Source of the DNA: an uncultured Prevotellaceae bacterium
Lineage (GTDB): Bacteria > Bacteroidota > Bacteroidia > Bacteroidales > Bacteroidaceae
NCBI GenBank assembly: GCA_902801375.1
Contig: CADCIB010000010.1
Location: forward strand, 1 to 64,000
Direction of reading: 5' to 3'
DNA: 64,000 nt
How positions within the stretch are numbered: position 1 is the stretch's first letter; every line of letters starts with the position of its first letter. The position numbers and the translations under genes were made by a program. Shown here piece after piece: positions 9,293-17,913 of this stretch. The notes beneath the pieces were generated by a model. That model did no database searches. It saw only the letters and a list, made by a program, of their open reading frames with translations, and was not told where the DNA came from.

Positions 9293-10333
9293 TTATCTTG
9301 CTGACTCAAACTCGCGGAGGAAACGGGTGTCGTTCTCAGAGAACATGCGTAGATCGCTCACCTGGTACTTCAAGTTGGTGATGCGCTCCACACCCAAGCC
9401 GAAAGCGTAGCCGCTATAGACTGAAGAGTCGATGCCGCACAGCTCCAGCACGTTGGGGTCTACCATACCGCAACCGAGTATCTCCACCCATCCTGTGTGC
9501 TTACAGAAACCGCAGCCTTTGCCGCCACAGATGTGACAGGAGATGTCCATCTCGGCCGAGGGTTCGGTGAAGGGGAAGTAGCTGGGGCGCAGACGTATCT
9601 TGGTGTCTTCGCCAAAAAGTTCCTTCGCAAACGAAAGGAGCACCTGCTTGAGGTCGGTGAACGACACGTTCTTGTCGATGTACAGTCCCTCAATCTGGTG
9701 GAAGAAACAGTGGGCGCGGGCTGTGATAGCCTCATTGCGGTAGACGCGTCCGGGGCAAATGATGCGGATGGGCGGCTGCTGGCGCTCCATCACACGTGCT
9801 TGAACAGACGATGTATGTGAACGCAGCAGGATATTCTTCGTCACGTCGCCCAGCTTCGATTGCTCCACGAAGAAAGTGTCTTGCATGTCGCGGGCTGGAT
9901 GGTCGGCAGCGAAATTCATCTTTGTGAACACATGAAGGTCGTCTTCCACCTCAGGACCGTCGGCCAGCACGAAACCCATGCGCTGGAAGATGTCGATAAT
10001 CTCGTTGCGCACGATGGTCAGCGGGTGGCGTGTACCCAGTTCGATGGGGTAGGCGGTGCGCGTCAGGTCGATGTCGGCATTAGTATTGTCGGCACTTTCC
10101 ATCTGCTCACGCAGGCTGTTGATACGCTCCATAGCCGTCTGTTTCAGCAGGTTGATGCGCATTCCCAATTCTTTCTTCTGCTCGGCAGCCACCGCGCGGA
10201 AGTCGTTCATCAGGGCATTAATTTCACCTTTTTTGCTCAGGTATTTCAGCCGGAGCTGTTCTATTTCCTCTGCATTCGAGGCTGAAGCCTCACTCACTTC
10301 TTTCAGAAGCTCTTCTATTCTGTCAATCAACAT
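9293..10333 (-). CDS. pheS: Phenylalanine-tRNA ligase alpha subunit
   Basis: A 346-residue class II aminoacyl-tRNA synthetase subunit. It charges tRNA-Phe as an alpha2-beta2 enzyme with PheT, which is not in this window. The N-terminal coiled coil binds tRNA (about 1-85). Class II motifs are visible: GFVLADGPEVEDDLHVF, RSHTSSVQARVM, and near the C-terminus GLGVERITNLKYQVSDLR. PGRVYRNEAITARAHCFFHQIEG is the motif 2 region. It contains a Cys-rich insert (SCHICGGKGCGFCKHTGWVEI), a zinc-binding-like loop that many bacterial PheS proteins do not have. It has its own promoter and heads the run of minus-strand genes down to the secreted protein. Confidence 0.96.
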   Translation of the reverse strand: MLIDRIEELLKEVSEASASNAEEIEQLRLKYLSKKGEINALMNDFRAVAAEQKKELGMRINLLKQTAMERINSLREQMESADNTNADIDLTRTAYPIELGTRHPLTIVRNEIIDIFQRMGFVLADGPEVEDDLHVFTKMNFAADHPARDMQDTFFVEQSKLGDVTKNILLRSHTSSVQARVMERQQPPIRIICPGRVYRNEAITARAHCFFHQIEGLYIDKNVSFTDLKQVLLSFAKELFGEDTKIRLRPSYFPFTEPSAEMDISCHICGGKGCGFCKHTGWVEILGCGMVDPNVLELCGIDSSVYSGYAFGLGVERITNLKYQVSDLRMFSENDTRFLREFESAR

Positions 10334-10364
10334 ATTTATAAATTGTTATCGTTTTTTTCGGATG

Positions 10365-10372
10365 CAAAGGTA
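10365..10372 (-). promoter_or_regulatory. -7 promoter box of pheS
   Basis: TACCTTTG on the minus strand matches TAnnTTTG and lies 31 nt upstream of the pheS start. I found no good -33 box at the expected distance. Confidence 0.5.
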
Positions 10373-10444
10373 CAAAAGAATTGAGAATAAAGTATGATGA
10401 ATTAAGAATTATTTCGTGTTTTGAGTAAAAAAATATCATTTTAC

Positions 10445-10475
10445 TTGCATATTTGTGTTTATTGATGTATATTTG
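10445..10475 (+). promoter_or_regulatory. Promoter for polyferredoxin-reductase operon
   Basis: TTG at 10445-10447 (context CTTG), a 20-bp spacer and TATATTTG at 10468-10475 fit the Bacteroidota -33/-7 pattern. The start codon lies 21 nt after the -7 box. Confidence 0.6.
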
Positions 10476-10496
10476 CACCATTAAACATTAGCGAAC

Positions 10497-11975
10497 ATGA
10501 TACTAAAACGAATTAGAAGAGTGCTGGCGGCTGTGGTGTTTTTGCTCATCACGCTGCTATTCCTTGACTTTAGTGGCACCTTGCATCATTGGTTCTCGTG
10601 GTTGGCAAAGATTCAATTCTTGCCCGCCGTATTGGCGTTGAACCTGGTGGTTGTTGTGGTGTTGCTTTTGCTGACATTGGTTTTTGGACGAATCTACTGT
10701 TCCATCATCTGTCCTTTGGGCGTGATGCAGGACCTCATCTCATGGCTACATGGGCGAGTGAAAAAGAATCGGTTCAGCTATTCTGGCGAAATACGCTGGC
10801 TCCGCTATGGGCTGTTGGGCGTTTTCATCGTGGCTTTGGTGGCTGGAGTGGGGTCGTTGGTGGCGTTGCTGGCCCCTTATAGCAGCTATGGTCGCATTGT
10901 CGCGAATTTGCTCAAACCTGTCTATGAGGCAGGGAACAACGTGCTGGCTGGAATTGCCGAGCATTACGAGAGCTATGCATTCTATCACGTCGACGTGTGG
11001 ATTCGCTCACTGCCTACGTTCATCATTTCCGCTGCGACCTTCGTCATCGTGGCCATTCTTGCTTGGCGAGGTGGGCGAACGTACTGCAACACCATCTGCC
11101 CAGTAGGGACGGTACTGAGCTTCTTTGCCCGTTTCTCTTGGTTGAAGATTCACTTCGATGCCGACAAGTGCAGGGATTGCAGTCTTTGTACAAAAAATTG
11201 CAAGGCATCCTGCATCGACTTTAAGTCGCATAGCGTCGATTACAGTCGTTGTGTGGTGTGTGGTAACTGCTTGGATAAATGCAAGTTTGGTGCTTTGAGC
11301 TATAGTCATTCTGCGAAGAAAACCACCACTGGAAATAATCCTGTCGATGGTTCGCGCCGTTCGTTCCTTGTAGCCTCTGCGATGGCCACTACAGCAGCCG
11401 CTTTGGCTCAGGAGAAGAAGAAGGTGGACGGTGGTTTGGCTGTGATAGAAGACAAGGTGGCTCCAGCACGTCAGACGCCCATCACACCGCCGGGTTCGCT
11501 CTCTGCCAAGAACATGGCCCAACGTTGCACTGGTTGCCAGTTGTGCGTGTCGGAATGTCCCAACGGTGTGCTTAGGCCTTCCACTGATCTTTTGAAGCTG
11601 ATGCAACCCACCATGAGCTACGAGCGCGGCTATTGCCGGCCGGAGTGCAACCGCTGTTCGGAGGTGTGCCCAACGGGTGCCATCAAGCCCATCAGCCACG
11701 AAGACAAGTCGAGCATCCAGATAGGCCACGCCGTATGGGTGAAGAAAAACTGCATACCAGTGGTCGATGGCGTGGAATGTGGCAACTGTGAGCGTCATTG
11801 TCCGACGGGTGCTATCCAGATGGTGCCTCTTGACGAGAATAATGAGGAATCGCCCATGATTCCTGTTGTCAATGAAGCGAAGTGCATCGGATGTGGTGCT
11901 TGCGAAAACCTCTGTCCCGCCCGTCCGTTCAGTGCCATCTACGTAGAAGGACACGAACAGCACCACTACATATAA
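10497..11975 (+). CDS. Membrane polyferredoxin, NapH-NapG-like fusion
   Basis: A 492-residue protein that appears to join two modules. The first (about 1-265) is NapH/YccM-like: several membrane segments, two CxxxCP motifs (GRIYCSIICPLG near 64 and GRTYCNTICPVG near 193), and two cytoplasmic 4Fe-4S motifs (CRDCSLCTKNC near 225 and CVVCGNCLDKC near 252). A twin-Arg element followed by a hydrophobic stretch, SRRSFLVASAMATTAAAL (about 286-303), then resembles a Tat signal inside the chain. The second module (about 340-492) has four further Cys clusters, such as CTGCQLCVSECP and CIGCGACENLCP, like periplasmic NapG. It could carry electrons from the membrane to the outside of the inner membrane. 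The next gene, 32 bp downstream, encodes a likely partner. Confidence 0.85.
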   Translation: MILKRIRRVLAAVVFLLITLLFLDFSGTLHHWFSWLAKIQFLPAVLALNLVVVVVLLLLTLVFGRIYCSIICPLGVMQDLISWLHGRVKKNRFSYSGEIRWLRYGLLGVFIVALVAGVGSLVALLAPYSSYGRIVANLLKPVYEAGNNVLAGIAEHYESYAFYHVDVWIRSLPTFIISAATFVIVAILAWRGGRTYCNTICPVGTVLSFFARFSWLKIHFDADKCRDCSLCTKNCKASCIDFKSHSVDYSRCVVCGNCLDKCKFGALSYSHSAKKTTTGNNPVDGSRRSFLVASAMATTAAALAQEKKKVDGGLAVIEDKVAPARQTPITPPGSLSAKNMAQRCTGCQLCVSECPNGVLRPSTDLLKLMQPTMSYERGYCRPECNRCSEVCPTGAIKPISHEDKSSIQIGHAVWVKKNCIPVVDGVECGNCERHCPTGAIQMVPLDENNEESPMIPVVNEAKCIGCGACENLCPARPFSAIYVEGHEQHHYI

Positions 11976-12007
11976 TTATCACCACCCAATACTCAAATTT
12001 GACCCCA

Positions 12008-13444
12008 ATGAAGAAAGACATATCAAGACGACAGTTCCTGAAGCTCGGTGGTGCGGCTGCCGTTGCTTCGTCGGCCCTCCTTGCCGCTTGCAAAGGTGGG
12101 AACAAACAACAGTTTGAAGGGCTCTCCACGCAGGAGCCTCCCAAGGATCAGATGACTATGCGCGTCAATCCCAACACGGGCGACAAGGTGTCGCTCTTGG
12201 GATATGGCATGATGCGACTGCCCGTAGAAGGCGGTCTCGACCTGCGCGACAACCCTGATGCCAACATCGATCAGGAGATGGTGAACCGCGAAGTGGATTA
12301 TGCCATCGAGCATGGTGTGAACTATTTCGACACGTCGCCCGCTTACTGTCGAGGAAAGTCGGAAGAGTCTACGGGCATTGCCCTTCACCGCCATCCTCGC
12401 GACAAGTATTTCGTAGCCACAAAGATGAGCAACTTTTCGCCCGACACATGGCCCAAGAAGGAATCAATGCAGATGTTTGAAAATTCCCTGACATACCTGC
12501 AGGTGGACTATATCGACTATCTGCTACTCCATGCAATTGGTGGCAGTTCCAAAGATAAGGATGCCGAAGAGACGTTCAACGCTCGCTATATGGACAACGG
12601 CATCCTCGACTGGCTGGTGGAACAGAAGCAGAGAGGACGCATCCGCAACCTTGGCTTCTCTTATCACGGCGATGTGTCTATTTTCGATATGCTCTTGAAA
12701 TGGCACGATGAAGGACGCTACCACTGGGATTTTGTACAGATTGAGCTCAACTACCTCGACTGGGAGTATGCCAACGAAATCAACGACAGCAACACCGATG
12801 CCGTCTATCTTTACGGCGAACTGAAGAAACGGGGCATTCCTGCCGTTATCATGGAACCCCTTCTTGGCGGACGTCTGGCCAATGTGCCTGACCCGATTGT
12901 GGCGAAGATGAAGCAACGTGAGCCGGAGCGCAGTGTGGCCAGTTGGGCATTCCGATTTGCAGGCACACCCGACGGCGTGCTCACCGTGCTCAGCGGGATG
13001 ACCTATATAGAGCATCTGCGAGACAACCTGTTGACCTATTGCCCGTTGAAGCCCATTTCAAAAGAGGAAGACGCATTCCTGATGGGCATTGCCGACGACA
13101 TTTACAATCTGAACACTATCCCCTGTAATGAATGCAACTATTGTATGCCCTGCCCGTATGGCATCAACATTCCTGCAGTTTTCTCTCATTATAATAAATG
13201 TATCAAGGAGGGAAATCTCGCCCATGTGGAAACCGATCCCAAGGAGCGCATGCGCGACCCGGAGTATTGGCGCCGGCGCAGAGCCTTCCTCATCGGCTAC
13301 GACCGCAGCGTGCCAAAACTCCGCCAAGCCGACCATTGCATCGGATGCGGGCAGTGTGTAGAGCATTGTCCACAACGCATCGACATTCCGCTAACCATGC
13401 GTCAAGTGGATGAGTATGTGGAGAAACTGAGGCAAAACACATAA
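12008..13444 (+). CDS. Tat-exported aldo/keto reductase with ferredoxin domain
   Basis: A 478-residue protein. The ATG at 12008 is chosen because it gives a perfect Tat signal, SRRQFLK at residues 6-12, followed by a hydrophobic stretch and a lipobox-like LLAAC (Cys28). It is therefore probably an exported, possibly lipid-anchored protein. The aldo/keto reductase barrel has its tetrad: Asp108, Tyr113, Lys139 and His176 (FDTSPAY, VATKMSN, YLLLHAIGG). Two ferredoxin-type Cys clusters follow: CNECNYCMPCPYGINIP and CIGCGQCVEHCPQRIDIP, typical of the AKR-4Fe4S subfamily. The substrate is unknown. It lies 32 bp after the polyferredoxin gene, so co-expression and electron transfer between the two are likely but not proved. 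Confidence 0.9.
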   Translation: MKKDISRRQFLKLGGAAAVASSALLAACKGGNKQQFEGLSTQEPPKDQMTMRVNPNTGDKVSLLGYGMMRLPVEGGLDLRDNPDANIDQEMVNREVDYAIEHGVNYFDTSPAYCRGKSEESTGIALHRHPRDKYFVATKMSNFSPDTWPKKESMQMFENSLTYLQVDYIDYLLLHAIGGSSKDKDAEETFNARYMDNGILDWLVEQKQRGRIRNLGFSYHGDVSIFDMLLKWHDEGRYHWDFVQIELNYLDWEYANEINDSNTDAVYLYGELKKRGIPAVIMEPLLGGRLANVPDPIVAKMKQREPERSVASWAFRFAGTPDGVLTVLSGMTYIEHLRDNLLTYCPLKPISKEEDAFLMGIADDIYNLNTIPCNECNYCMPCPYGINIPAVFSHYNKCIKEGNLAHVETDPKERMRDPEYWRRRRAFLIGYDRSVPKLRQADHCIGCGQCVEHCPQRIDIPLTMRQVDEYVEKLRQNT

Positions 13445-13491
13445 AAAATGCATACGTAAAGTGCATTCGTTGTATAAAAAAACTTAAATAG

Positions 13492-13523
13492 CTTGTCACT
13501 TCAAAAAGAATCATTTAACTTTG
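13492..13523 (+). promoter_or_regulatory. Promoter for OmpA-family lipoprotein gene
   Basis: CTTG at 13492-13495 and TAACTTTG at 13516-13523, separated by 20 bp. The leader would be about 100 nt, long and AT-rich, ending in AATTAAAGAA before the ATG; it may affect mRNA stability or translation. Confidence 0.65.
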
Positions 13524-13624
13524 CACCGTTATAATCGTCTATTATACAGACACGCTACTGACATCCCAGTAGCACAACACTAAAAATAAGGAATCTCAAT
13601 TATCAACAATTAAAAATTAAAGAA

Positions 13625-14344
13625 ATGAAAAGTATTAGATTATCAGTTTTGGGACTTTGCTCCCTCGTGTTGCTCTCAGGTTGTGGCAATTTGAATAACA
13701 CCGCTAAGGGCGGTATCATCGGTGGTGCCGGCGGTGCTGCATTAGGTGGCATTCTCGGTCAGGTGATTGGTCATAACACAAAGAGCACGGCCATCGGTGC
13801 TGCCATCGGTACTGCTGTAGGTGCTACGGCTGGTGTGCTCATCGGCAAGAAGATGGACAAGGCTAAGGCTGCCGCCGCTGCTGTGGAGAACGCACAGGTG
13901 GAAAGCATCAAGGACGCCAATGGTCTCGACGCTGTGAAGGTGACTTTCGACAGTGGTATCCTCTTCACTACAGGTAGCGCTACACTGGCTAATGCCGCCA
14001 AGACATCGCTCACAGAGTTTGCCAACGTGCTGAAGACCTACAACGATGCCGATGTCGCCATTCAGGGCTACACCGACAATGCCGGTTGGAAAAACTCTAC
14101 CGCTGAGCAGAGCTACAAGAAAAACCAGGAGCTGTCGCTGAAGCGCGCACAGAGCGTGCAGAACTACCTTCTGGGTCAGAAAGTGAGCTCTTCTCAGATT
14201 CGCAGCGTCATGGGCTTGGGTGAAGACAATCCCGTTGCCGACAACTCGACCGCTGCTGGTAAGGCTCAGAACCGCCGCGTGGAGATCTATCTCTATGCAA
14301 GCCAGGCTATGATCGACGCTGCCAACGCAGGCACACTGGAGTAA
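13625..14344 (+). CDS. OmpA-family outer-membrane lipoprotein
   Basis: A 239-residue protein with a lipoprotein signal ending LVLLSGC, so it is likely lipidated at Cys20. Residues about 29-77 form a glycine zipper (repeats of GGAGGAAL, GAAIGTAVGA) ending in GKKMDKAKA, a membrane-associating segment. The C-terminal OmpA-like domain (about 105-225) shows VTFDSGILFTTGSATL, a YTDNAG loop and the NRRVEIYL end, the pattern that binds peptidoglycan diaminopimelate. It probably tethers the outer membrane to the cell wall. It has its own promoter, and the transglycosylase gene follows after 73 bp. Confidence 0.9.
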   Translation: MKSIRLSVLGLCSLVLLSGCGNLNNTAKGGIIGGAGGAALGGILGQVIGHNTKSTAIGAAIGTAVGATAGVLIGKKMDKAKAAAAAVENAQVESIKDANGLDAVKVTFDSGILFTTGSATLANAAKTSLTEFANVLKTYNDADVAIQGYTDNAGWKNSTAEQSYKKNQELSLKRAQSVQNYLLGQKVSSSQIRSVMGLGEDNPVADNSTAAGKAQNRRVEIYLYASQAMIDAANAGTLE

Positions 14345-14417
14345 AGAAACGCAAGACGCTGAACCACAGGGTTCAGAAGCTTTGAAAAACAAAGATTGAA
14401 TTCAGATTCTCACGAAA

Positions 14418-15146
14418 TTGAAATTCATCAAGAAAACACTAAAATGGATGGTGGTGGCCTTCTTCGCCTCCACCATTCTTTCTGTTGTGGTGCTGCGGTT
14501 CGTACCCGTCGTCGTCACACCACTCATGCTCATCCGTTGTGCTGAACAACACAGCGAGGGCAAACCCCTGAAGCTGAAGCACCATTGGGTGTCTATAGAG
14601 AAGATGTCGCCAAGCATGCCTGTCGCTGTGATGGCCAGCGAGGATCAGCGCTTCCTGAAGCATCACGGCTTCGACTATAAAGCCATCGAACAGGCTGCTA
14701 TGAAGAACCTGGAAGGTAAGCGAAAGTTGGGAGGAAGTACCATTACCCAGCAGACGGCGAAGAACGTATTCCTCTGGCCGGGGCGTTCGTGGGTGCGCAA
14801 AGGGCTTGAGGCCTATTTCACCGTACTGATAGAATTCATCTGGAGCAAGCAGCGCATCATGGAGGTCTACCTGAACAGCATCGAGATGGGCGATGGTATC
14901 TACGGTGTGGAGGCTGTGGCACGCGAGCATTTCGACTGTCATGCGGCAGAGCTCTCCCGTTCCAACTGCGCCTTGATTGCTGCCACGCTGCCCAATCCCC
15001 GGAAGTTCTCGTCGAAGAATCCATCAAACTACATGGTGAAGCGCAAGTACGCCATCATGAAGCAGATGAAGTTCATACCAGCTTTTCCCCGTGAAGGCCA
15101 GGATGTAGATCCCAAAACCGTAGACGGCGGAATCTATAAGAAGTGA
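14418..15146 (+). CDS. mtgA: Monofunctional peptidoglycan glycosyltransferase
   Basis: A 242-residue GT51 enzyme that polymerises lipid II without a transpeptidase domain. The N-terminal segment (about 10-33) is a membrane anchor. The catalytic motif ASEDQRFLKHHGFD holds Glu75, and GGSTITQQTAKNVFLW is the second GT51 motif. The start is a TTG codon giving MKFIKKTLKWM; starting at the ATG ten codons later would remove the positively charged residues before the anchor, so TTG is preferred. It follows the OmpA-type gene by 73 bp with only a weak hairpin (14359-14376) between them, so it may share that transcript. Confidence 0.9.
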   Translation: MKFIKKTLKWMVVAFFASTILSVVVLRFVPVVVTPLMLIRCAEQHSEGKPLKLKHHWVSIEKMSPSMPVAVMASEDQRFLKHHGFDYKAIEQAAMKNLEGKRKLGGSTITQQTAKNVFLWPGRSWVRKGLEAYFTVLIEFIWSKQRIMEVYLNSIEMGDGIYGVEAVAREHFDCHAAELSRSNCALIAATLPNPRKFSSKNPSNYMVKRKYAIMKQMKFIPAFPREGQDVDPKTVDGGIYKK

Positions 15147-15260
15147 ACAAAATAGTTTCAATGGTATTACTCAAAAATAAAATAGTCAGGGGTATTTTGG
15201 AAAATTTTAAGCTCGGGGAGATGTTTCAACTACCCGAAAAAAATAATAGAGAGCAACTTG

Positions 15261-17642
15261 ATGGAAAAGCATCATTCATTATTAGAAGAACTGAACGAAA
15301 GTCAGCGCAGGGCTGTTGAATATTGCGACGGGCCTCAACTGGTGATTGCCGGCGCCGGCTCGGGCAAGACGCGTGTGCTGACCTATAAGATAGCCTATCT
15401 GATGGACCATCACGGCTTGAAACCGTGGAACATTCTCGCGCTGACCTTCACCAACAAGGCCGCCAGAGAGATGCGTGAGCGCATTGGCAAATTGGTGGGC
15501 GAGGAGCAGGCACGCCGTCTCTACATGGGAACATTCCACAGCATTTTCTCCCGAATCCTGCGGCGCGAAGCAGAGCACATCGGCTTCAACCCCAACTTCA
15601 CCATCTACGACGAGTCTGACTCACGCTCGCTCATCAAGACCATCATCAAGGAGCTCGGACTGAACGACAAGCAATACAAGCCCGCCACCGTTCACAACCG
15701 CATCAGCATGGCCAAGAACCACCTCATCCTGGCTGCCGACTATGCCCAAGACCGCGCCGCCCTCCAACGCGACTACGAGCAGCGCATGCCCGCCATCAGC
15801 CAGATCTATTCGGCCTACGCCGCCCGATGCCGACAAGCCAACGCGATGGACTTCGACGACCTGCTCGTCTATACCTACGTACTCTTCAACGAGCACGAGG
15901 AGATACGCCAGAAATACGTCAACCAGTTTGCCTACGTCCTCGTCGATGAGTATCAGGACACCAACAGTGCCCAGCAGCGCATCGTCTGGCAGCTCACCAA
16001 GGAGCGACAGTCGGTGTGTGTGGTAGGCGACGATGCTCAGAGCATCTACGGATTTCGTGGAGCCAATATCGATAACATCCTGGAATTCACGAAGATATAC
16101 GAAGACACCAAACTCTTCAAGCTGGAGCGCAACTACCGCAGCACTCAGCGCATCGTTCAAGCTGCCAACAGCCTGATCAAGCACAACCAACGACAGATTC
16201 CCAAAGACATCTATAGTCGCAACGACGAGGGCGAACGACTGATTCTGAAGAAAGCCTACAGCGACAAGGAAGAGGCGCTCATCGTGGGAAAGGACATCAA
16301 GCGCATCAGGAAAGCCGAAAATTGCGAGTATAGCGACTTTGCCATTCTCTACCGCACAAATGCCCAGAGCCGTAGCTTCGAGGAAGCTTTCCGTAAGGAG
16401 AACATCCCGTACCGCATCTACGGAGGACTGAGTTTCTATCAGCGCAAGGAAATCAAGGACATCATTGCCTACTTCCGACTGGTGGCCAACCCCGACGACG
16501 AGGAGGCCATCAAGCGCATCATCAACTATCCCGCCCGCGGCATTGGCGACACGACAGTGGCCAAAGTGGCCGAAGCCGCAATGCGAAACGGGGTAAGCCT
16601 ATGGTGTGTGGTAGGCAATCCCATGCATTACGGTTTGAATGTGAACAAGGGAACGGCAACCAAGCTCCTGCAGTTTCATGGCATAATCAGCAGTTTCGCC
16701 CAGCATCTTGAGACAGAAGACGCCTATACCCTTGGTGCGGAGATCATTCAGCAGAGTGGAATCTACAAGGATCTCTACAGCGAGAGCACCCCAGAGGCTT
16801 TGGCGCGTCAGGAGAACTTAGAGGAGTTCCTCAGCGGTATGCAGGAATTTGTAGAGGCAGGAAAAGAGGAAGATCGTGCCGATGGGGTCTCGCTCGTCAG
16901 TTTCCTGCAAGAAGTTTCGCTGCTGACCGATCTCGACAGCGACGACGACAAGGAGAAGCATCGCGTATCGCTGATGACCGTCCACAGTGCCAAAGGCTTG
17001 GAGTTTCCGACGGTATTTGTCGTCGGTTTGGAGGAGAACATCTTTCCCAGTCCTATGGCAACGGGTTCGAAACGCGAATTGGAAGAGGAGCGCCGACTGC
17101 TCTATGTAGCCATCACCCGTGCTGAGCGTCATTGTATACTCACCTGCGCCCGAAACCGCTATCGCTACGGCAAGATGGAGTTCGACACACCCAGTCGGTT
17201 CATCAGCGACATCGACCCCAAGCTTTTGAAGGTAGAGGAAAACGGAGAGCCGACGATTGATACCTTCCGTAGCAACCGTGGGATGCAGAACTCCCGCCCG
17301 GTGGCATCGCAGTTCGTGGCTGACCCGAAACCTCGCATCACGGGTCATCGCGAAGAGCCACCTGCTGACCCGTTCTCTTCGCGTTTCAAGCGCACCTATG
17401 TCCAGTCGGGGGGCAATCTCCGTAGGCTCTCTGATGCCGTTAAATCGCCTGTGGGAAAAGAAGCTCCCACCGCGAAACCCGCATTGAGCGAAGGGAATGT
17501 CATCGAGCATGAGCGTTTTGGCATCGGCAATGTGCTGCGTGTGGAAGGCACGGGCGAGAACACGAAAGCCACCGTTCAGTTCCGCAATGCCGGCACGAAG
17601 CAGCTGCTTCTGAAGTTTGCACGTTATAAGATTATCGGATGA
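15261..17642 (+). CDS. UvrD/PcrA-type superfamily 1 DNA helicase
   Basis: A 793-residue ATP-dependent 3'-5' DNA helicase. Walker A is AGAGSGKTRVLTYK (near 30), motif II is DEYQDTN, motif III is VGDDAQSIYGFRGA, and motif VI is LYVAITRAERHCILTCARNR. The C-terminal 60 residues form the Tudor-like tail (VIEHERFGIGNVLRVEG) seen in PcrA/UvrD. Such enzymes act in nucleotide excision repair, mismatch repair and removal of stalled RNA polymerase. I start at the ATG at 15261; a TTG directly before it is an alternative. The gene overlaps the next one by ATGA. Confidence 0.95.
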   Translation: MEKHHSLLEELNESQRRAVEYCDGPQLVIAGAGSGKTRVLTYKIAYLMDHHGLKPWNILALTFTNKAAREMRERIGKLVGEEQARRLYMGTFHSIFSRILRREAEHIGFNPNFTIYDESDSRSLIKTIIKELGLNDKQYKPATVHNRISMAKNHLILAADYAQDRAALQRDYEQRMPAISQIYSAYAARCRQANAMDFDDLLVYTYVLFNEHEEIRQKYVNQFAYVLVDEYQDTNSAQQRIVWQLTKERQSVCVVGDDAQSIYGFRGANIDNILEFTKIYEDTKLFKLERNYRSTQRIVQAANSLIKHNQRQIPKDIYSRNDEGERLILKKAYSDKEEALIVGKDIKRIRKAENCEYSDFAILYRTNAQSRSFEEAFRKENIPYRIYGGLSFYQRKEIKDIIAYFRLVANPDDEEAIKRIINYPARGIGDTTVAKVAEAAMRNGVSLWCVVGNPMHYGLNVNKGTATKLLQFHGIISSFAQHLETEDAYTLGAEIIQQSGIYKDLYSESTPEALARQENLEEFLSGMQEFVEAGKEEDRADGVSLVSFLQEVSLLTDLDSDDDKEKHRVSLMTVHSAKGLEFPTVFVVGLEENIFPSPMATGSKRELEEERRLLYVAITRAERHCILTCARNRYRYGKMEFDTPSRFISDIDPKLLKVEENGEPTIDTFRSNRGMQNSRPVASQFVADPKPRITGHREEPPADPFSSRFKRTYVQSGGNLRRLSDAVKSPVGKEAPTAKPALSEGNVIEHERFGIGNVLRVEGTGENTKATVQFRNAGTKQLLLKFARYKIIG

Positions 17643-17827
17643 ATTGGCAGCTCCTCATCACCATTATTGTCTTGCTTGGTTGCCTTGCGTATGTGGTTTA
17701 CAGACTGCGCAAAGCAGTCAGGAAGGACGAAGACAATCCGTGTAGCCATTGTGAAGGATGTCCCCTGAAGGATGGGAGGCAATGCGACAGGGCGACTTCT
17801 ACACATTTTAATCGTACCTATGACTAA
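17639..17827 (+). CDS. Small Cys-rich membrane peptide (FeoB-associated type)
   Basis: A 62-residue protein with one N-terminal membrane segment (LLITIIVLLGCLAYVVYRL, about 5-23) and a basic region, then CSHCEGCPLKDGRQC. This matches the pattern of FeoB-associated Cys-rich membrane proteins, small single-span proteins whose cluster may bind a metal. No feoB is in the window. Its ATG overlaps the helicase stop as ATGA, which suggests translational coupling. Because many short membrane proteins look alike, the family call is tentative; that the gene is real is supported by the overlap and the ordered Cys pattern. Confidence 0.65.
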   Translation: MNWQLLITIIVLLGCLAYVVYRLRKAVRKDEDNPCSHCEGCPLKDGRQCDRATSTHFNRTYD

Positions 17828-17853
17828 CGTCGAAAGGACTCTCGCTCGACAAT

Positions 17854-17880
17854 AAAACGAAAAAATCGTTTTTTCGTTTT
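17854..17880 (+). terminator. A/T hairpin ending the helicase transcript
   Basis: Two 12-base perfect arms, AAAACGAAAAAA (17854-17865) and TTTTTTCGTTTT (17869-17880), with loop TCG. It ends inside the -33 box of the next promoter. Confidence 0.6.
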
Positions 17881-17908
17881 GTATTGTTCTCACTTATTCG
17901 TACCTTTG
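17878..17908 (+). promoter_or_regulatory. Consensus promoter abutting a start codon
   Basis: TTTG (17878-17881), exactly 19 bp, then TACCTTTG (17901-17908): a perfect match to the Bacteroidota consensus. The ATG of the next gene is at 17914, so the transcript would begin at or within about 2-3 nt of the start codon. Confidence 0.8.
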
Positions 17909-17913
17909 CACCC

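Noticed and set aside
13444-13480. AATGCA...TGCATT as a terminator after the aldo/keto reductase gene.
   Set aside because: A 6-bp AT-rich stem without a T run is expected by chance in AT-rich DNA.
14359-14376. A CTGAACC/GGTTCAG hairpin between the OmpA-type gene and mtgA.
   Set aside because: No T run follows and the stem is short; it may be mRNA structure, so it was not called a terminator.
15193-15200. TATTTTGG as a promoter for the helicase gene.
   Set aside because: One mismatch in the -7 box and no -33 box; not strong enough to list.
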